Below, in pieces: positions 36,285 to 45,484 of a DNA stretch of 64,000 nucleotides. Source of the stretch: Deinococcus sp. Arct2-2 (lineage in GTDB: Bacteria; Deinococcota; Deinococci; Deinococcales; Deinococcaceae); the NCBI RefSeq assembly GCF_004801315.1, contig NZ_SSNW01000003.1:62001-126000 (forward strand). The letters run 5' to 3'. The translations under genes were made by a program, and so were the position numbers. The notes beneath the pieces are model-generated. The model was not told where the DNA came from, did no database searches, and saw nothing but the letters and a program-made list of their open reading frames with translations. The first letter of the stretch is position 1, and the number at the start of each line of letters is the position of its first letter.

Positions 36285-38096
36285 TCAGGGGCCAACTTTA
36301 ACGTTGTTGGCGCTCAGTTTGCCCAGCCAACCCTGATATTCCTGTTTTTCCATATCGAGGGTAATGGTGCCGAGGTTCTGGTTGCCTACGCAACTGGTGG
36401 CGTTCAGGCCGCAGTTGGGGAACCACATCGGGTTGTTGCTGGTTTTGCCGTCGGCGGCCACGCGAGTCCAGCCCACCGCGTTGTTGTCCATCCGGTTGCT
36501 GGCGAAGGTAGGAGGCGACAATTTTCCTGCGCCGCCCGAGTCCCAGACGTACAAACCGACGTTTGCCGCAGGGAGGCGCTGGCCGGTGGGGGTCAGGCCA
36601 CTGGAGATCACGCGGTTGTTGTACATCTGATTGTCTACGCCGCCTGCGATGGCGATGCCGTGATTGGTGGTGCCAACGATTTGGTTGTCGTACACGCGTG
36701 CATAACCGGAGTCCAGCGGATCAGTCACTTTACCGTCGCCCAAGAGGATGCCGCCGCCTGCATAGCTCGTGTCGGTCAGTGGTGCCAAGCTGTAGGCCCC
36801 CTGAATGTAATTGTTGTGGATCAGGAACGGGCTGGTGGGCGTGCCGCTGCTGACATAAAAGTTCATGTTCTCTTCGGTGCGGCTCTTGCCGGGTTCGTTG
36901 ATGATCTCATTCCACCCGATTTCCACGTTCGGCACCCGTTTCACGTTGTTGAAGAGGATCGCCTGCACCACAGAGGCCTGACCGTTGTAACCCCCCACGC
37001 CGTCACTCAGCCGTCCATCGGTATTGCGGAAGCGGTTTTTGAGGATTTTGATGGTGTCGCCTGCGGCGGGATTGCCCATGAAGGCGCGAGCGTAGATGCC
37101 GGTGGTGCCTTCAAAGTAGCTGTTCTCGACGCGCAGGCTCATCACTTCTTCGGCGTTCACGGCCCGGCCGGCGGCCCTGCCTGCCACGTTGGGATTCAAT
37201 GCGTAGCCCCGCGTGTTGCGCACGGTCAAGCGGTTTTTAAACCCACTGATCAGGTTGCCCCGGCTGCGAATGTTGGAGTTTTCGATAATCACAGGTTCGC
37301 TGGTTTGAATCAGGACGGCAGACTGGCTGAGGGTGCTTTCCCAGTTGCCCGAATACGTCCCGCCCTTCCTGATCACAATCGGCCCGCTGTACTGAATTTC
37401 TCCGGGGGCCAGTGGCGCAACCGTGCAGCTCAGCACTGGGGTAGCCCAGTCGCCGTGATCGAAGCTCAGGCCGTTGCCTGCGTCCGTGACCACCAGTTGA
37501 AGCTGCTGCTTGCCCGCCACGCTGACGCTGACGGTTTGGGTGGCGCTCGCCCCCGTCATGGTGCCGCTGTCGAACAGGGTGATTCCATCGGCGATGACCT
37601 TAAAGGCCACGCTACCCTTGTCGCCCACTTCGTCGTCTACGCCCACCAGCGCGGTGAAGGTGCTGCACTTGCCGCCCAGCGTAAAGGTCATGCTGGAACC
37701 CGCGTGAACGCCGAATCCCCGGGCGTAGGTCTGACCGGCCAGCGTCAGGGCGCGTCCGTCGCCTGCCAGCTTGTCGCCGTTGCTCGCATCTTTTTCAATC
37801 GGCCCCCAGCCGTTGCTCGCCGCCGTCCAGTTCTCGCCGCTCAGGGCGTTGTCGCCCGTACTGAGCGCCAAAGGCAAGGGCGCGGTGGTGGCCGCACTTG
37901 TCCACGAGTGATCCTGACCGTCGTACACGAAATCTGCGGGAGCGGCGGGCACCTGTGCCACCGGAGTGGGCGCAGGCGCAGTGGCCGTCGTCGTGCCCGA
38001 GTTACAGGCCGACAGACCCAGCGTCAGCAGCATCAGGCCAACGGGCAAGGAGGAGCGGAGGACGCGGGGCAGGGTCAGAGCGGCGGGTAGTGACAT
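36285..38096 (-). CDS. Secreted lipoprotein with NPCBM and right-handed parallel beta-helix domains
   Basis: A 603-residue exported lipoprotein. A hydrophobic signal (about 13-29) ends in the lipobox LSAC with Cys31, then a Thr/Ala/Pro linker. Residues about 75-215 fit an NPCBM carbohydrate-binding module ([48 protein letters not shown]). From about 225 the sequence has repeated Asn-rich turns ([31 protein letters not shown]) typical of a right-handed beta-helix as in polysaccharide lyases and hydrolases. ATG at 38094-38096 has AGGAG upstream. It could bind or trim the cell's own surface polysaccharide; the enzyme activity is not assignable. Confidence 0.85.
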   Translation of the reverse strand: MSLPAALTLPRVLRSSLPVGLMLLTLGLSACNSGTTTATAPAPTPVAQVPAAPADFVYDGQDHSWTSAATTAPLPLALSTGDNALSGENWTAASNGWGPIEKDASNGDKLAGDGRALTLAGQTYARGFGVHAGSSMTFTLGGKCSTFTALVGVDDEVGDKGSVAFKVIADGITLFDSGTMTGASATQTVSVSVAGKQQLQLVVTDAGNGLSFDHGDWATPVLSCTVAPLAPGEIQYSGPIVIRKGGTYSGNWESTLSQSAVLIQTSEPVIIENSNIRSRGNLISGFKNRLTVRNTRGYALNPNVAGRAAGRAVNAEEVMSLRVENSYFEGTTGIYARAFMGNPAAGDTIKILKNRFRNTDGRLSDGVGGYNGQASVVQAILFNNVKRVPNVEIGWNEIINEPGKSRTEENMNFYVSSGTPTSPFLIHNNYIQGAYSLAPLTDTSYAGGGILLGDGKVTDPLDSGYARVYDNQIVGTTNHGIAIAGGVDNQMYNNRVISSGLTPTGQRLPAANVGLYVWDSGGAGKLSPPTFASNRMDNNAVGWTRVAADGKTSNNPMWFPNCGLNATSCVGNQNLGTITLDMEKQEYQGWLGKLSANNVKVGP

Positions 38097-38700
38097 CGGA
38101 TCTCCTGAGGGGAATTTCGGGACAAAGAAGGCGGCAACGGTGTGCAGGCAGCACCGCCGATGAAGGGAGGACTTAAAACAATTCCGCAATGCGCGGGGTA
38201 AAACTCGTCGGCTTCACTACGCCAAAGAGTGCGGTGAACAGGTGGGTCTTTAGTCGCTCATCCATTCCTGTAAGACCAACTGATCTCAAGGACAGGCTTA
38301 CGTTAACGGTCATTAATCTATGGACGCTGTTAAAAATGTCTAAACCATTTGGCCGAAATTACGCTTCTCATGAGAAGAGGGCCTGGGTTAATAAGTACTC
38401 TTTCGCACTCTTGTCATAATCTGACAAAAATTTTTGATGTCTTTTCGGGCCTTTAGCTACCTAGCACCTTCCGTTTGGGATGGTTGTGACCCGATGTTGT
38501 GGATAAATAAACATTCTTCCGGGCTTCATCTTGCCGTGACATTAAGGCGCAGCAATCTCATCTGTAGGGTCACGGGGCCATTGACACGGGAGCGTTGAAC
38601 AGATGGAGCAGGATTTCTGCGGGTAATGCTCTGTTTGTAGACGTCAGCGAAGAGTCCCAGACGCTTCACGACGACACGTGAAAAGCAGGCCAAAAGAAGC
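38097..38700. other. Gene-free region with 14-bp palindrome
   Basis: About 600 bp without a convincing gene, holding the beta-helix gene promoter. A perfect palindrome CTTCTCATGAGAAG lies at 38364-38377, and a TTACGT..CATTAA pair at 38298-38316. Composition is AT-richer than flanking genes. Confidence 0.5.
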
Positions 38701-38728
38701 GAGCCGACAACATTAACGCTGTCGGCTC
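38701..38728 (-). terminator. Terminator after galM
   Basis: Perfect 9-bp arms GAGCCGACA (38701-38709) and TGTCGGCTC (38720-38728). On the minus strand the stem is followed by GCTTCTTTTGG. It lies about 90 bp past the galM stop. Confidence 0.6.
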
Positions 38729-38816
38729 CGGGGGAGGTGATGTGAAGGAGTGATACCCAATCGGGACTTTGCGCTGTCCCGAACGGCTAGAGATCAGCCC
38801 AAGTTTACTGCAACTG

Positions 38817-39920
38817 CTACTCGGCTTTGTCCACCGAAAAAGCGTAACTGGTGCTGGACTGGTACGTTTGCCCCGGCTCTAGGCGTGTAGAGGGAAAGTG
38901 CGGTTGGTTGGGACTGTCGGGGAAGTGCTGGGTTTCCAAGCACACCGACCAACGGTGGCCGTACACTTGCCCGCCTTTGCCCCGAATGCTGCCGTCCAGA
39001 AAGTTGCCCGAATACACCTGCATGCCGGGTTCGGTGGTGCTGACGCTGAGGCGTCGGCCAGAAGCAGGATGAAACAGCACGGTGACAGGCCCCGAATCAC
39101 CGCCCGCCGAACGACTCAGCACGAAGTTGTGATCGAAGCCGCCTGCCCGCGCCAGTTGCTCGTTTGGTACGGCCAGTGCGTCCTCAAGCAACGTGGGCTG
39201 ACGCAGATCGAAGGGCGTGCCTGTTACGTCCGCCAGTTCGCCCGTAGGAATCTGGGTTTCATCAGTCGGCGTATAAGTGTCGGCCTGCACGCTCAGCAGA
39301 TGATCCAGCACATTGCGGACGCCGCCGCCCAAATTCCAGTACGTGTGGTTGGTCAGGTTGACGATAGTGGGCCGGTCGGTCTGTGCGGTGTAGTCAATTC
39401 TGAGCGTGTGGTCGGGCGTGAGCGTGTAAGTCACGGTGACACTCAGGCGGCCCGGATAGCCTTCCTCGCCGTCTTCGCTGACCCGGCTGAGAGTCAGGCT
39501 GGCTCCGGCAGAGCTGGTGCTGGGTTGGTCAACACTGGGTTCGGCCTGCCACAGTTGCTGATCGAATCCCCCCGGCCCACCGTGCAAGGCATTCAGGCCG
39601 TTATTGCAGGCCAAGGCATAAGCTTTGCCGTCCAGCTCGAACTTCCCGCGTGCGATCCGGTTGCCGTAGCGCCCGATCAAGGCTCCGAAATACGGCGACT
39701 GATCACGGCTCAGGTACGGCGTGAGTTCGTCGTGGCCCAGCGTCACATCGGCCAAGGTTCCATCCCGGTCTGGCGCGTCTACGCCCACGATCACGCCGCC
39801 GTAATTGATGATCCGCACCCGCATTCCGGCGTTGTGCAGCGTGTACAGGGTCACGGGTTCGCCTGCGAAAGTCTGGCCCCAAGGGGTCTGGGTTACGGTC
39901 GGTTCAGGATTCAGGGTCAT
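38817..39920 (-). CDS. galM: Aldose 1-epimerase (galactose mutarotase)
   Basis: A 367-residue cytoplasmic mutarotase interconverting alpha and beta anomers of galactose or another aldose. Family features: ALIGRYGNRIARGKF, LHGGPGGFDQQLW (His113), LTNHTYWNLGG (second active-site His) and the catalytic Glu region CLETQHFPDSPN. ATG at 39918-39920 has GAGGAC upstream. It lies 113 bp after the GH2 glycosidase gene, so sugars released by that enzyme are probably its substrates. Confidence 0.92.
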   Translation of the reverse strand: MTLNPEPTVTQTPWGQTFAGEPVTLYTLHNAGMRVRIINYGGVIVGVDAPDRDGTLADVTLGHDELTPYLSRDQSPYFGALIGRYGNRIARGKFELDGKAYALACNNGLNALHGGPGGFDQQLWQAEPSVDQPSTSSAGASLTLSRVSEDGEEGYPGRLSVTVTYTLTPDHTLRIDYTAQTDRPTIVNLTNHTYWNLGGGVRNVLDHLLSVQADTYTPTDETQIPTGELADVTGTPFDLRQPTLLEDALAVPNEQLARAGGFDHNFVLSRSAGGDSGPVTVLFHPASGRRLSVSTTEPGMQVYSGNFLDGSIRGKGGQVYGHRWSVCLETQHFPDSPNQPHFPSTRLEPGQTYQSSTSYAFSVDKAE

Positions 39921-40033
39921 GGGTTCAGTCCTCGGGAAGTGGGCGCGGTGGGAAGGCAACAACAGGCGAAACGCACCTCGGCACAATCTGAACACGGTGC
40001 CGGGTGCGTTCCGCCTGCGCTGTGTTCAGGCTA

Positions 40034-41893
40034 TTACAGCAGTTGCTTGGCCTGCCACTCTAAGCTGTAGCCGAAGGGATCAGGAATTAAGGTTTCATCG
40101 ATGGTGCGGGCGTCACGGGGGCCGCGAGTCGCCAGCATCAGCCGCGCCGCGTCGCCTTTGGGACGCCGATATTCGTCGAGCAGGCCGTTCTTTTCCTGAA
40201 AAGTATCGGTGAGTTGCGTGTAGCAGAAGCCCGCGATGTGGGCGCACTCGTGAACCGCTCCGAGCAGCGCCTCGTAATGGGCGGTAAAAGTTTCGTCGTC
40301 GTTGGCGTGGCTGTAGCCCCAGCCCCGTTTGGCGTCGGTGATATAGGCGATGCCGCCAAATTCAGTGATCATCACAGGCAGGTTTTGGTCGGCCAGCGCG
40401 GGATCGAGCAGCAGGTTGCGGCCGCCGGGCCGGGCGTGCAGCAGCGTTTCACGGATGCGCTCGCGGGAGCTGTAGCGTTCCAAGATCACGTCCGAATCAG
40501 GGGTGTAATCGTGAATGGTCAGGATGTCGGTGGCGTCGTTTTCCCAGCCGTCGTTGCCAATGACCGGGCGGGTGGGGTCCAGGGTGCGCGTCAGGTTGTA
40601 CAGCGCCCGCACGAAGGTACGCGAGCGGTTGCGGCGCGTCAGATCGGGCACGCCCCACGACTCGTTGAAGGGCACCCACGCCACGATGCAGGGGTGGCCC
40701 CGGTCGCGCTGTACGGCTTCCAGCCACTCTTTGGTGATGGCGTGAATGCTGCGGTCACTCAGGCGGTAAGCACTCGGCATCTCGGCCCACACCAAGAGGC
40801 CGAGGCGGTCTGCCCAGTACAGGTAGCGCGGGTCTTCCAGCTTCTGGTGCTTACGGACGCCGTTAAAGCCCAGTCGCCGCGTCAGTTCTACGTCGGTGCG
40901 GTGTTCCTCGGCGGTGGCGGTCATCAGGGATTCGGGCCAGTAGCCTTGATCCAGCACCATCCGCAGGGGGTACGGCGAACCGTTCAGGAGAAAGCGGCCC
41001 TGTTCGATGGTCACGGAGCGCAGGGCGGTATAGCCCGTCACGTGGTCTAACACCTCGCCGCCGTGCAGCAGTTCCACGCTGGCGTCGATCAGTTGGGGAT
41101 GTTCGGGACTCCACAGCAGCCCGTTGCGGTGACTGTCGATGCCGCCGTCGAGCAAGGGAATGACCCGGTGCAGTTCAGGGCTGGACAGGGTGTAGATGTC
41201 GTCGGCCAGCACCTCTTCCAAGCCTGTTCCTTCCAGCACCGTCCCAGCCGCTTTCAGCACCACCCGCGCCTTCATGCCGGGGCGGAATCCGGCCACTTGC
41301 AAGCGCACATGCACGCCCCACGTATTCAAGTCGGGTTCGAATTCCAGGCTCTGCACGGCACTGGCGGGCACGCGTTCCAGCCAGACGGTTTGCCAAATGC
41401 CGGTGGTGCGCGGATACCAGATGGAGTGCGGCTCGGTCAGCCAATCCTGCTTGCCGCGTGGCTGATCGAGGGCCAGGGGATCGTCTTCGGCCCGCACCGT
41501 CAGTTCAAAGGGCGCGGCGGCAAAGGCGCTGATATCCACCGAGAACGACGTGTGGCCGCCGCTGTGCTGCGTGACCTCTTGCCCGTTGATCCAGACAGTG
41601 GCGCAGTAATCTACCGCGCCGAAATGCAGTAGGGTGCGCTCCCCCGCTTTCACCGTTCCCCATTGCTCGGCGCAGTCCACCGTGCGCCGGTACCACACCG
41701 CCCGCCCGTGCGCCTGCAAATGAATGCCGCTCGCCACGCTTTCGGGTGGGTAAGGCACCGTGATCTGGCGGTCGAAGCCCACCGCGCTGGGGTGGGTATG
41801 CACCGCGCTGGAGTCGAGGGCAAAGGCCCAAGCTCCGTCCAGATCGAACCACTGGTCGCGCTGCATGAGGGGACGGGGATGAATTTTTTGCAT
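40034..41893 (-). CDS. Glycoside hydrolase family 2 (beta-galactosidase/glucuronidase/mannosidase type)
   Basis: A 619-residue GH2 enzyme with no signal peptide. Layout: sugar-binding jellyroll (about 15-180), immunoglobulin-like domain (about 185-285), then a TIM barrel. The acid/base Glu lies in WVPFNESWGVPD (about residue 410) and the nucleophile Glu in VMITEFGGIAY (about 512). The linkage and sugar specificity cannot be set from motifs alone. ATG at 41891-41893 has AGGAG 4 bp upstream. A strong promoter (TTGACA-N17-TAACAT) precedes it and the divergent ArsR-type gene probably controls it. Confidence 0.9.
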   Translation of the reverse strand: MQKIHPRPLMQRDQWFDLDGAWAFALDSSAVHTHPSAVGFDRQITVPYPPESVASGIHLQAHGRAVWYRRTVDCAEQWGTVKAGERTLLHFGAVDYCATVWINGQEVTQHSGGHTSFSVDISAFAAAPFELTVRAEDDPLALDQPRGKQDWLTEPHSIWYPRTTGIWQTVWLERVPASAVQSLEFEPDLNTWGVHVRLQVAGFRPGMKARVVLKAAGTVLEGTGLEEVLADDIYTLSSPELHRVIPLLDGGIDSHRNGLLWSPEHPQLIDASVELLHGGEVLDHVTGYTALRSVTIEQGRFLLNGSPYPLRMVLDQGYWPESLMTATAEEHRTDVELTRRLGFNGVRKHQKLEDPRYLYWADRLGLLVWAEMPSAYRLSDRSIHAITKEWLEAVQRDRGHPCIVAWVPFNESWGVPDLTRRNRSRTFVRALYNLTRTLDPTRPVIGNDGWENDATDILTIHDYTPDSDVILERYSSRERIRETLLHARPGGRNLLLDPALADQNLPVMITEFGGIAYITDAKRGWGYSHANDDETFTAHYEALLGAVHECAHIAGFCYTQLTDTFQEKNGLLDEYRRPKGDAARLMLATRGPRDARTIDETLIPDPFGYSLEWQAKQLL

Positions 41894-41959
41894 GCTTCTC
41901 CTGATCGGCGCTTGCTCGGTGGTGCAGGCATCCGGCGAATACATCTAAAGTTAGGATTA

Positions 41960-41988
41960 ATGTTAAGAGCGAAGTTGCTAATTGTCAA
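41960..41988 (-). promoter_or_regulatory. Promoter of the GH2-galM operon
   Basis: On the minus strand TTGACA (41983-41988), a 17-bp spacer and TAACAT (41960-41965), about 67 bp before the GH2 start. The spacing is optimal for a housekeeping sigma factor. Confidence 0.75.
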
Positions 41989-41998
41989 GATATTTTGA
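41985..41998. promoter_or_regulatory. Candidate operator overlapping the GH2 -35 box
   Basis: TCAAGATATTTTGA is a 12-of-14 palindrome that covers part of the -35 hexamer. A repressor bound here would block RNA polymerase. The adjacent ArsR-type protein is the obvious candidate. Confidence 0.5.
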
Positions 41999-42147
41999 TA
42001 GTAACGCCAGACACAAAGAGGAGTGCGCCAGCTTGAGCAATTGACCGATCTGGGGAAGGGCCGATGAAGGCTGCAAAACTCAAGCGAGGCTGAGTCTGTT
42101 AGGATAGGCGGCGACGCTAAAAAATGCGTGCTACACGGAGGAACTGC

Positions 42148-43104
42148 ATGGATGGTCTGTTCAGGAAGCACAGGGTCGTGGAGGGCGGCGACCTGAAGTT
42201 GGTGGCCCATGCGCTGAATTCGGATACGCGGCTGCAAATCTTGAGCCTGCTGTCACACAATGTGCTGAATCTGACCGAACTGACGGCGGCACTGGGCCTC
42301 CCCCATTCCACAGTGAGCTTTCACATCAAGCATTTAGAGGCAGCAGGACTGCTGGAAGTGGAATACTTGCCCGGCACACGCGGCTCTCAAAAACTCATCA
42401 GCAAGCGGTACGACCAGTTGGAATTCCGGCTGCCCGGCGCAGAGGTGGAGGCGGCGGATGACGTTGTAGAGGTGAGTATGCCCATCGGCAACTACACCCA
42501 GATCAGCGTCCAGCCGACCTGTGGCCTGTCGGCAGAACACAAATTGATTGGAATGCTCGACGATCCCCGCGCCTTTTTCGAGCCGGAACATGTGTTTGCA
42601 CAGGCGCTCTGGTTCGGCAAAGCGGGGCATGTGGAATACACCTTTCCCAACAATCTGCCCCTTGGCGCGGCGGCCACCGAGTTCGAGCTGAGCATGGAAG
42701 TCTGCTCGGAAGCGCCCAAATACAACGCCGATTGGCCCTCCGACCTGACGCTGTGGGTGAACGAAACGGAGGTAGGCACCTGGACTTGCCCCGGCGATCT
42801 GGGCGGCGTGCGTGCCCACCTGACCCCCGCGTGGTGGGACGCCAATCAGACCACACACGGCTTTCTGAAACGCTGGCGCGTGACGCTGGAGGGCGCTCAT
42901 ATCGACGGCGAAAGGCTGTCGGGCGTAACGCTGGAGCAACTGCGGCTCGATCAGAGCAACCACATCCGTATCCGCCTCGGCGTTAAGCCAGACGCCCGGC
43001 ATCAAGGCGGTCTGAACCTGTTTGGCCGTCACTTCGGCAATTACCCGCAAGATCTGCTGATGCGCCTGCGCTACGCCTTCGGAGACGCGCAGAAGTCTGG
43101 TTGA
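42148..43104 (+). CDS. ArsR-type HTH regulator with large C-terminal domain
   Basis: A 318-residue regulator. The first about 90 residues are an ArsR-type winged helix (SDTRLQILSLLSHNVLNLTE, recognition helix LPHSTVSFHIKHLEAAGLLE). No ArsR metal-site cysteines are seen. The remaining about 220 residues are beta-rich (EVSMPIGNYTQISVQPTCGL, FGKAGHVEYTFPNNLP, SDLTLWVNETEVGTWTCPGD, WRVTLEGAHIDGERL), which could be a sugar- or ligand-sensing sandwich domain. ATG at 42148 has GGAGGA upstream. It is divergent from the GH2-galM operon and likely represses it; the ligand is unknown. Confidence 0.8.
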   Translation: MDGLFRKHRVVEGGDLKLVAHALNSDTRLQILSLLSHNVLNLTELTAALGLPHSTVSFHIKHLEAAGLLEVEYLPGTRGSQKLISKRYDQLEFRLPGAEVEAADDVVEVSMPIGNYTQISVQPTCGLSAEHKLIGMLDDPRAFFEPEHVFAQALWFGKAGHVEYTFPNNLPLGAAATEFELSMEVCSEAPKYNADWPSDLTLWVNETEVGTWTCPGDLGGVRAHLTPAWWDANQTTHGFLKRWRVTLEGAHIDGERLSGVTLEQLRLDQSNHIRIRLGVKPDARHQGGLNLFGRHFGNYPQDLLMRLRYAFGDAQKSG

Positions 43105-43213
43105 GGGGCCGTTCCACACGCTTTTGGCGGTTACCCAGGGGGGCAAGATCTTTGAGATTCGGCAAAGCAGTTCCCTCTTGCTAAACACAACGCTCCCGTC
43201 AATAGGGTTTGCC
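43105..43213. other. Spacer between the ArsR-type gene and the IS element
   Basis: No gene. It ends with AGGGTTTGCC (43204-43213), the left copy of the IS target-site duplication. Confidence 0.7.
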
Positions 43214-43231
43214 CTGACGGCCTGACACAAT

Positions 43232-44377
43232 TTATGAGAGAGATCGAAATCTGAGTACCCAGCCAACCTCAAGGGCGTCCACAGGGCTCGGCTGTGATTT
43301 CTTCCGACGTCCGGGAGGCGCCGGATTGGCGCCCCTCTGGAGGGTCAGCTGGCTGAGCACGACCAGACCCCGGCTCAGGGCAAAGTGGATCCCCCGCAAT
43401 CCGAGCTTCAGATAGCTCAGGGCGCGCTTCCAGTGGGGATCGATCGCTCTACGAACACCTTGCTGCACGATCTGGAGACCTTCGGAGACCAGCAGGAGCG
43501 TCGCCACGGAGATGACCAGCACCAAGCGTTCGAGGCTGACGGCATCACGCAACTTGGACGATTCCAGACCGAAGAGGCCGCTTTTGTCATCCAAGAATCC
43601 TTCCTCAATTTGGAAGCGCTCGCCGTATTCAGCAAATGTTCCAAGACTGGTCGGTTCATCACTGACGACCTGCCACTGCTCTGGGCCGTCCCACGGACGG
43701 CCCAGAGCAACATGCACCGGCCCGAAGTGGTGTCCGGTGATGGTGACGTTGTGGAAGCAGCGCGTTTCGCGCGCTGCGAGCTTGATCTTGCCGATGGTGC
43801 AGACCCGTTGACCGTCCGGAGCGGCAAGAATCAGGCTGGATTTGATGCGGATGCGGAAGTGCCAGCCACAGAACCGTAGCCAGCCCATCAGTGCCGTGTC
43901 GCAAAAGCCCCGATCCGCCAGGAGCCGAACATCGTGCAGCCCGAGGAAATCCAGCAAGCCTTTGGCTTCAGCGAGGATGGGCAGGAGCTGTTCGGTGCCG
44001 ACCTGAGCACTGGCATGCTCAAGGACGCGGGAGACGAGCGGTACCGCTCGTCCCCGGTACAGCACAGCGATCCGGATCAGACAGAAGCGGCCGAACAAGA
44101 CACTGGTGTCCAGCGCCAGCGTCAGGGTGGATGAACCCCACTCCCGAAGCGCACGGGTGATCAGGGGGCCGTACACGCTCCCAGGGTCAATGGCTGGATT
44201 CTCCAGCCACCGGCGGCACCGACGTTCAGTGCTCTGGGCGACCGTGGCCTGGGAGTGGATGTGCGGGAGCCAGGAGGGGATGGAAACGCTCTGGGACAGC
44301 ACGAGGCCGCTGACCATCCACGCCAGAGTACGGGCGTTGCGGACGTCGTTCCAGAGGGCGGAGTGGAGGTGGGGCAA
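43232..44377 (-). CDS. IS4-family transposase
   Basis: A 381-residue DDE transposase. Catalytic Asp in [12 protein letters not shown], Asp in [11 protein letters not shown], and the IS4 signature Y-(2)-R-(3)-E-(6)-K in [17 protein letters not shown]. No frameshift is seen, so the protein should be functional. The start is taken as TTG at 44375-44377 because no ATG or GTG in this frame lies before the conserved N-terminus [12 protein letters not shown] strong hairpin between the right end and this start may limit read-through expression. Confidence 0.92.
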   Translation of the reverse strand: MPHLHSALWNDVRNARTLAWMVSGLVLSQSVSIPSWLPHIHSQATVAQSTERRCRRWLENPAIDPGSVYGPLITRALREWGSSTLTLALDTSVLFGRFCLIRIAVLYRGRAVPLVSRVLEHASAQVGTEQLLPILAEAKGLLDFLGLHDVRLLADRGFCDTALMGWLRFCGWHFRIRIKSSLILAAPDGQRVCTIGKIKLAARETRCFHNVTITGHHFGPVHVALGRPWDGPEQWQVVSDEPTSLGTFAEYGERFQIEEGFLDDKSGLFGLESSKLRDAVSLERLVLVISVATLLLVSEGLQIVQQGVRRAIDPHWKRALSYLKLGLRGIHFALSRGLVVLSQLTLQRGANPAPPGRRKKSQPSPVDALEVGWVLRFRSLS

Positions 44378-44436
44378 GACGGGGCTTGGTACAGTTGAGG
44401 GGCGTCCCCGGTGGCATGTTCGGTCTTCACAAACAG

Positions 44437-44462
44437 AAAGTGTCCCCTACCGGGGACGCTTT
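44437..44462. promoter_or_regulatory. Hairpin inside the right end of the IS element
   Basis: AAAGTGTCCCC (44437-44447) and GGGGACGCTTT (44452-44462) pair around TACC, with one G-U pair. It lies 60-85 bp upstream of the transposase start, inside the terminal inverted repeat. Confidence 0.6.
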
Positions 44463-44487
44463 CTCATACTTTGTGTCGGGCCGTCAG

Positions 44488-44983
44488 AGGGTTTGCCACA
44501 AAGCAAATTATGGCTGTTTGGCACACAGCACACGCGGAATGCATTTGTACGGACGGTATCCAGCTTGAATACCTTAAGGAATGACCGCCAAAGCATAGCA
44601 ACGCCATCGCTGCGTAAGCGAATCTATTTTTCGCAAAATCTGAGCTAATCTTCGCTCGGTGTATCCATTGACCGATGAATTGACTCTTCAAAGGACGGTC
44701 AAGCTCAACTTAGTCCTCGCTTTTTGCCACGATTGCTGTTGGGAATTGACTCGAGGTCAGCTTAAAGGTGATGACAAGCGCAACAGTCATCGCGTTGACT
44801 TCAACTGGCCTCTACCCCCATTCAGGTGATAGTCAAAAAACATATAGCTCTTCCGTACCTATCGTTGAACGTGCGATGTTAGCATTTGATACGAAATGGA
44901 TGCCGTATCTCAATTTGTACACCTGATCAGGTGCGCCGAACATTTCACGTATAAGAGGCATGGGGGAGACTTAACATGCCGAT
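44488..44983. other. AT-richer gap upstream of the pilin cluster, with palindrome
   Basis: Begins with the right target-site copy AGGGTTTGCC (44488-44497). No convincing gene. A perfect 14-bp palindrome CACCTGATCAGGTG lies at 44920-44933. A TATAAG (44950-44955) that could act as -10 box is 28 bp before the first pilin start. The palindrome would sit just upstream of such a promoter. Confidence 0.5.
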
Positions 44984-45484
44984 ATGTTCGAGCGACCGCC
45001 GGGTTTCTCCATTTCTGCCACAACCCGCCAATCTGCTGGCTTTACGCTGATTGAACTCTTGGTTGTTATGGCAATTTTGGGCCTTCTCTTGACATTGATC
45101 GCGTTGAATGTCAAAGGCCTCAACAATGATGCAGAAGCGTCCAGCAGTATTGTGGCCGGTGCCTTTGTGCAGGCCCGGACTCAGGCGCTGGGGACTACGA
45201 GTGCAGTGCGGGCCACCCTGACTGGCCCCCGTGCCCTGACCTTTGAAACCAGCGCCCGTTGCGGCGACACCACAGGCTGGACGACACTGAACAACGTCAA
45301 TACCACCTTGCCAGACGGCGTGAACATCACTGCGCCGGGTGCAGCCACCCTGCCGTGGCAAGTCTGCTTTACCAGTCGGGGAGAGTTGCCCAACCTGCCG
45401 CCTTCCATTCTCAAATTAACCGACGCACGCGCCCGCAGCCGTACCCTCACCTTTTATCTCACCGGGAGCGTAGACACCCAATGA
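44984..45484 (+). CDS. Type IV prepilin-like protein, GspH/FimT type
   Basis: A 166-residue minor pilin or pseudopilin. A prepilin peptidase site is clear: after a 19-residue leader, SAG^FTLIELLVVMAILGLLL with Glu at mature position 5 and a hydrophobic helix. A GspH/FimT-like C-terminal domain has two cysteines that could form a disulfide (ARCGDTTGW and PWQVCFTS). It acts in the inner membrane and periplasm in pilus or DNA-uptake assembly. ATG at 44984 lacks a well-spaced ribosome site. It overlaps the next gene by ATGA and is the first of four cluster genes. Confidence 0.9.
   Translation: MFERPPGFSISATTRQSAGFTLIELLVVMAILGLLLTLIALNVKGLNNDAEASSSIVAGAFVQARTQALGTTSAVRATLTGPRALTFETSARCGDTTGWTTLNNVNTTLPDGVNITAPGAATLPWQVCFTSRGELPNLPPSILKLTDARARSRTLTFYLTGSVDTQ

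Larger units (their letters stand above)
43214..44487 (-). mobile_element. Complete IS4-family insertion sequence, 1274 bp
   Basis: Terminal inverted repeats of 26 bp match at 23 positions (left end CTGACGGCCTGACACAA, right end TTGTGTCGGGCCGTCAG). They are flanked by a perfect 10-bp direct repeat AGGGTTTGCC at 43204-43213 and 44488-44497. A single transposase gene fills most of it. Intact ends and an exact target duplication indicate a recent, possibly active insertion. It lies between the ArsR-type gene and the pilin cluster. Confidence 0.95.

Noticed and set aside
38298..38316. Possible radiation/desiccation response motif (TTACGT...CATTAA)
   Set aside because: Half-sites resemble the motif, but spacing is 19 bp rather than 17 and the centre does not match the consensus as I know it.
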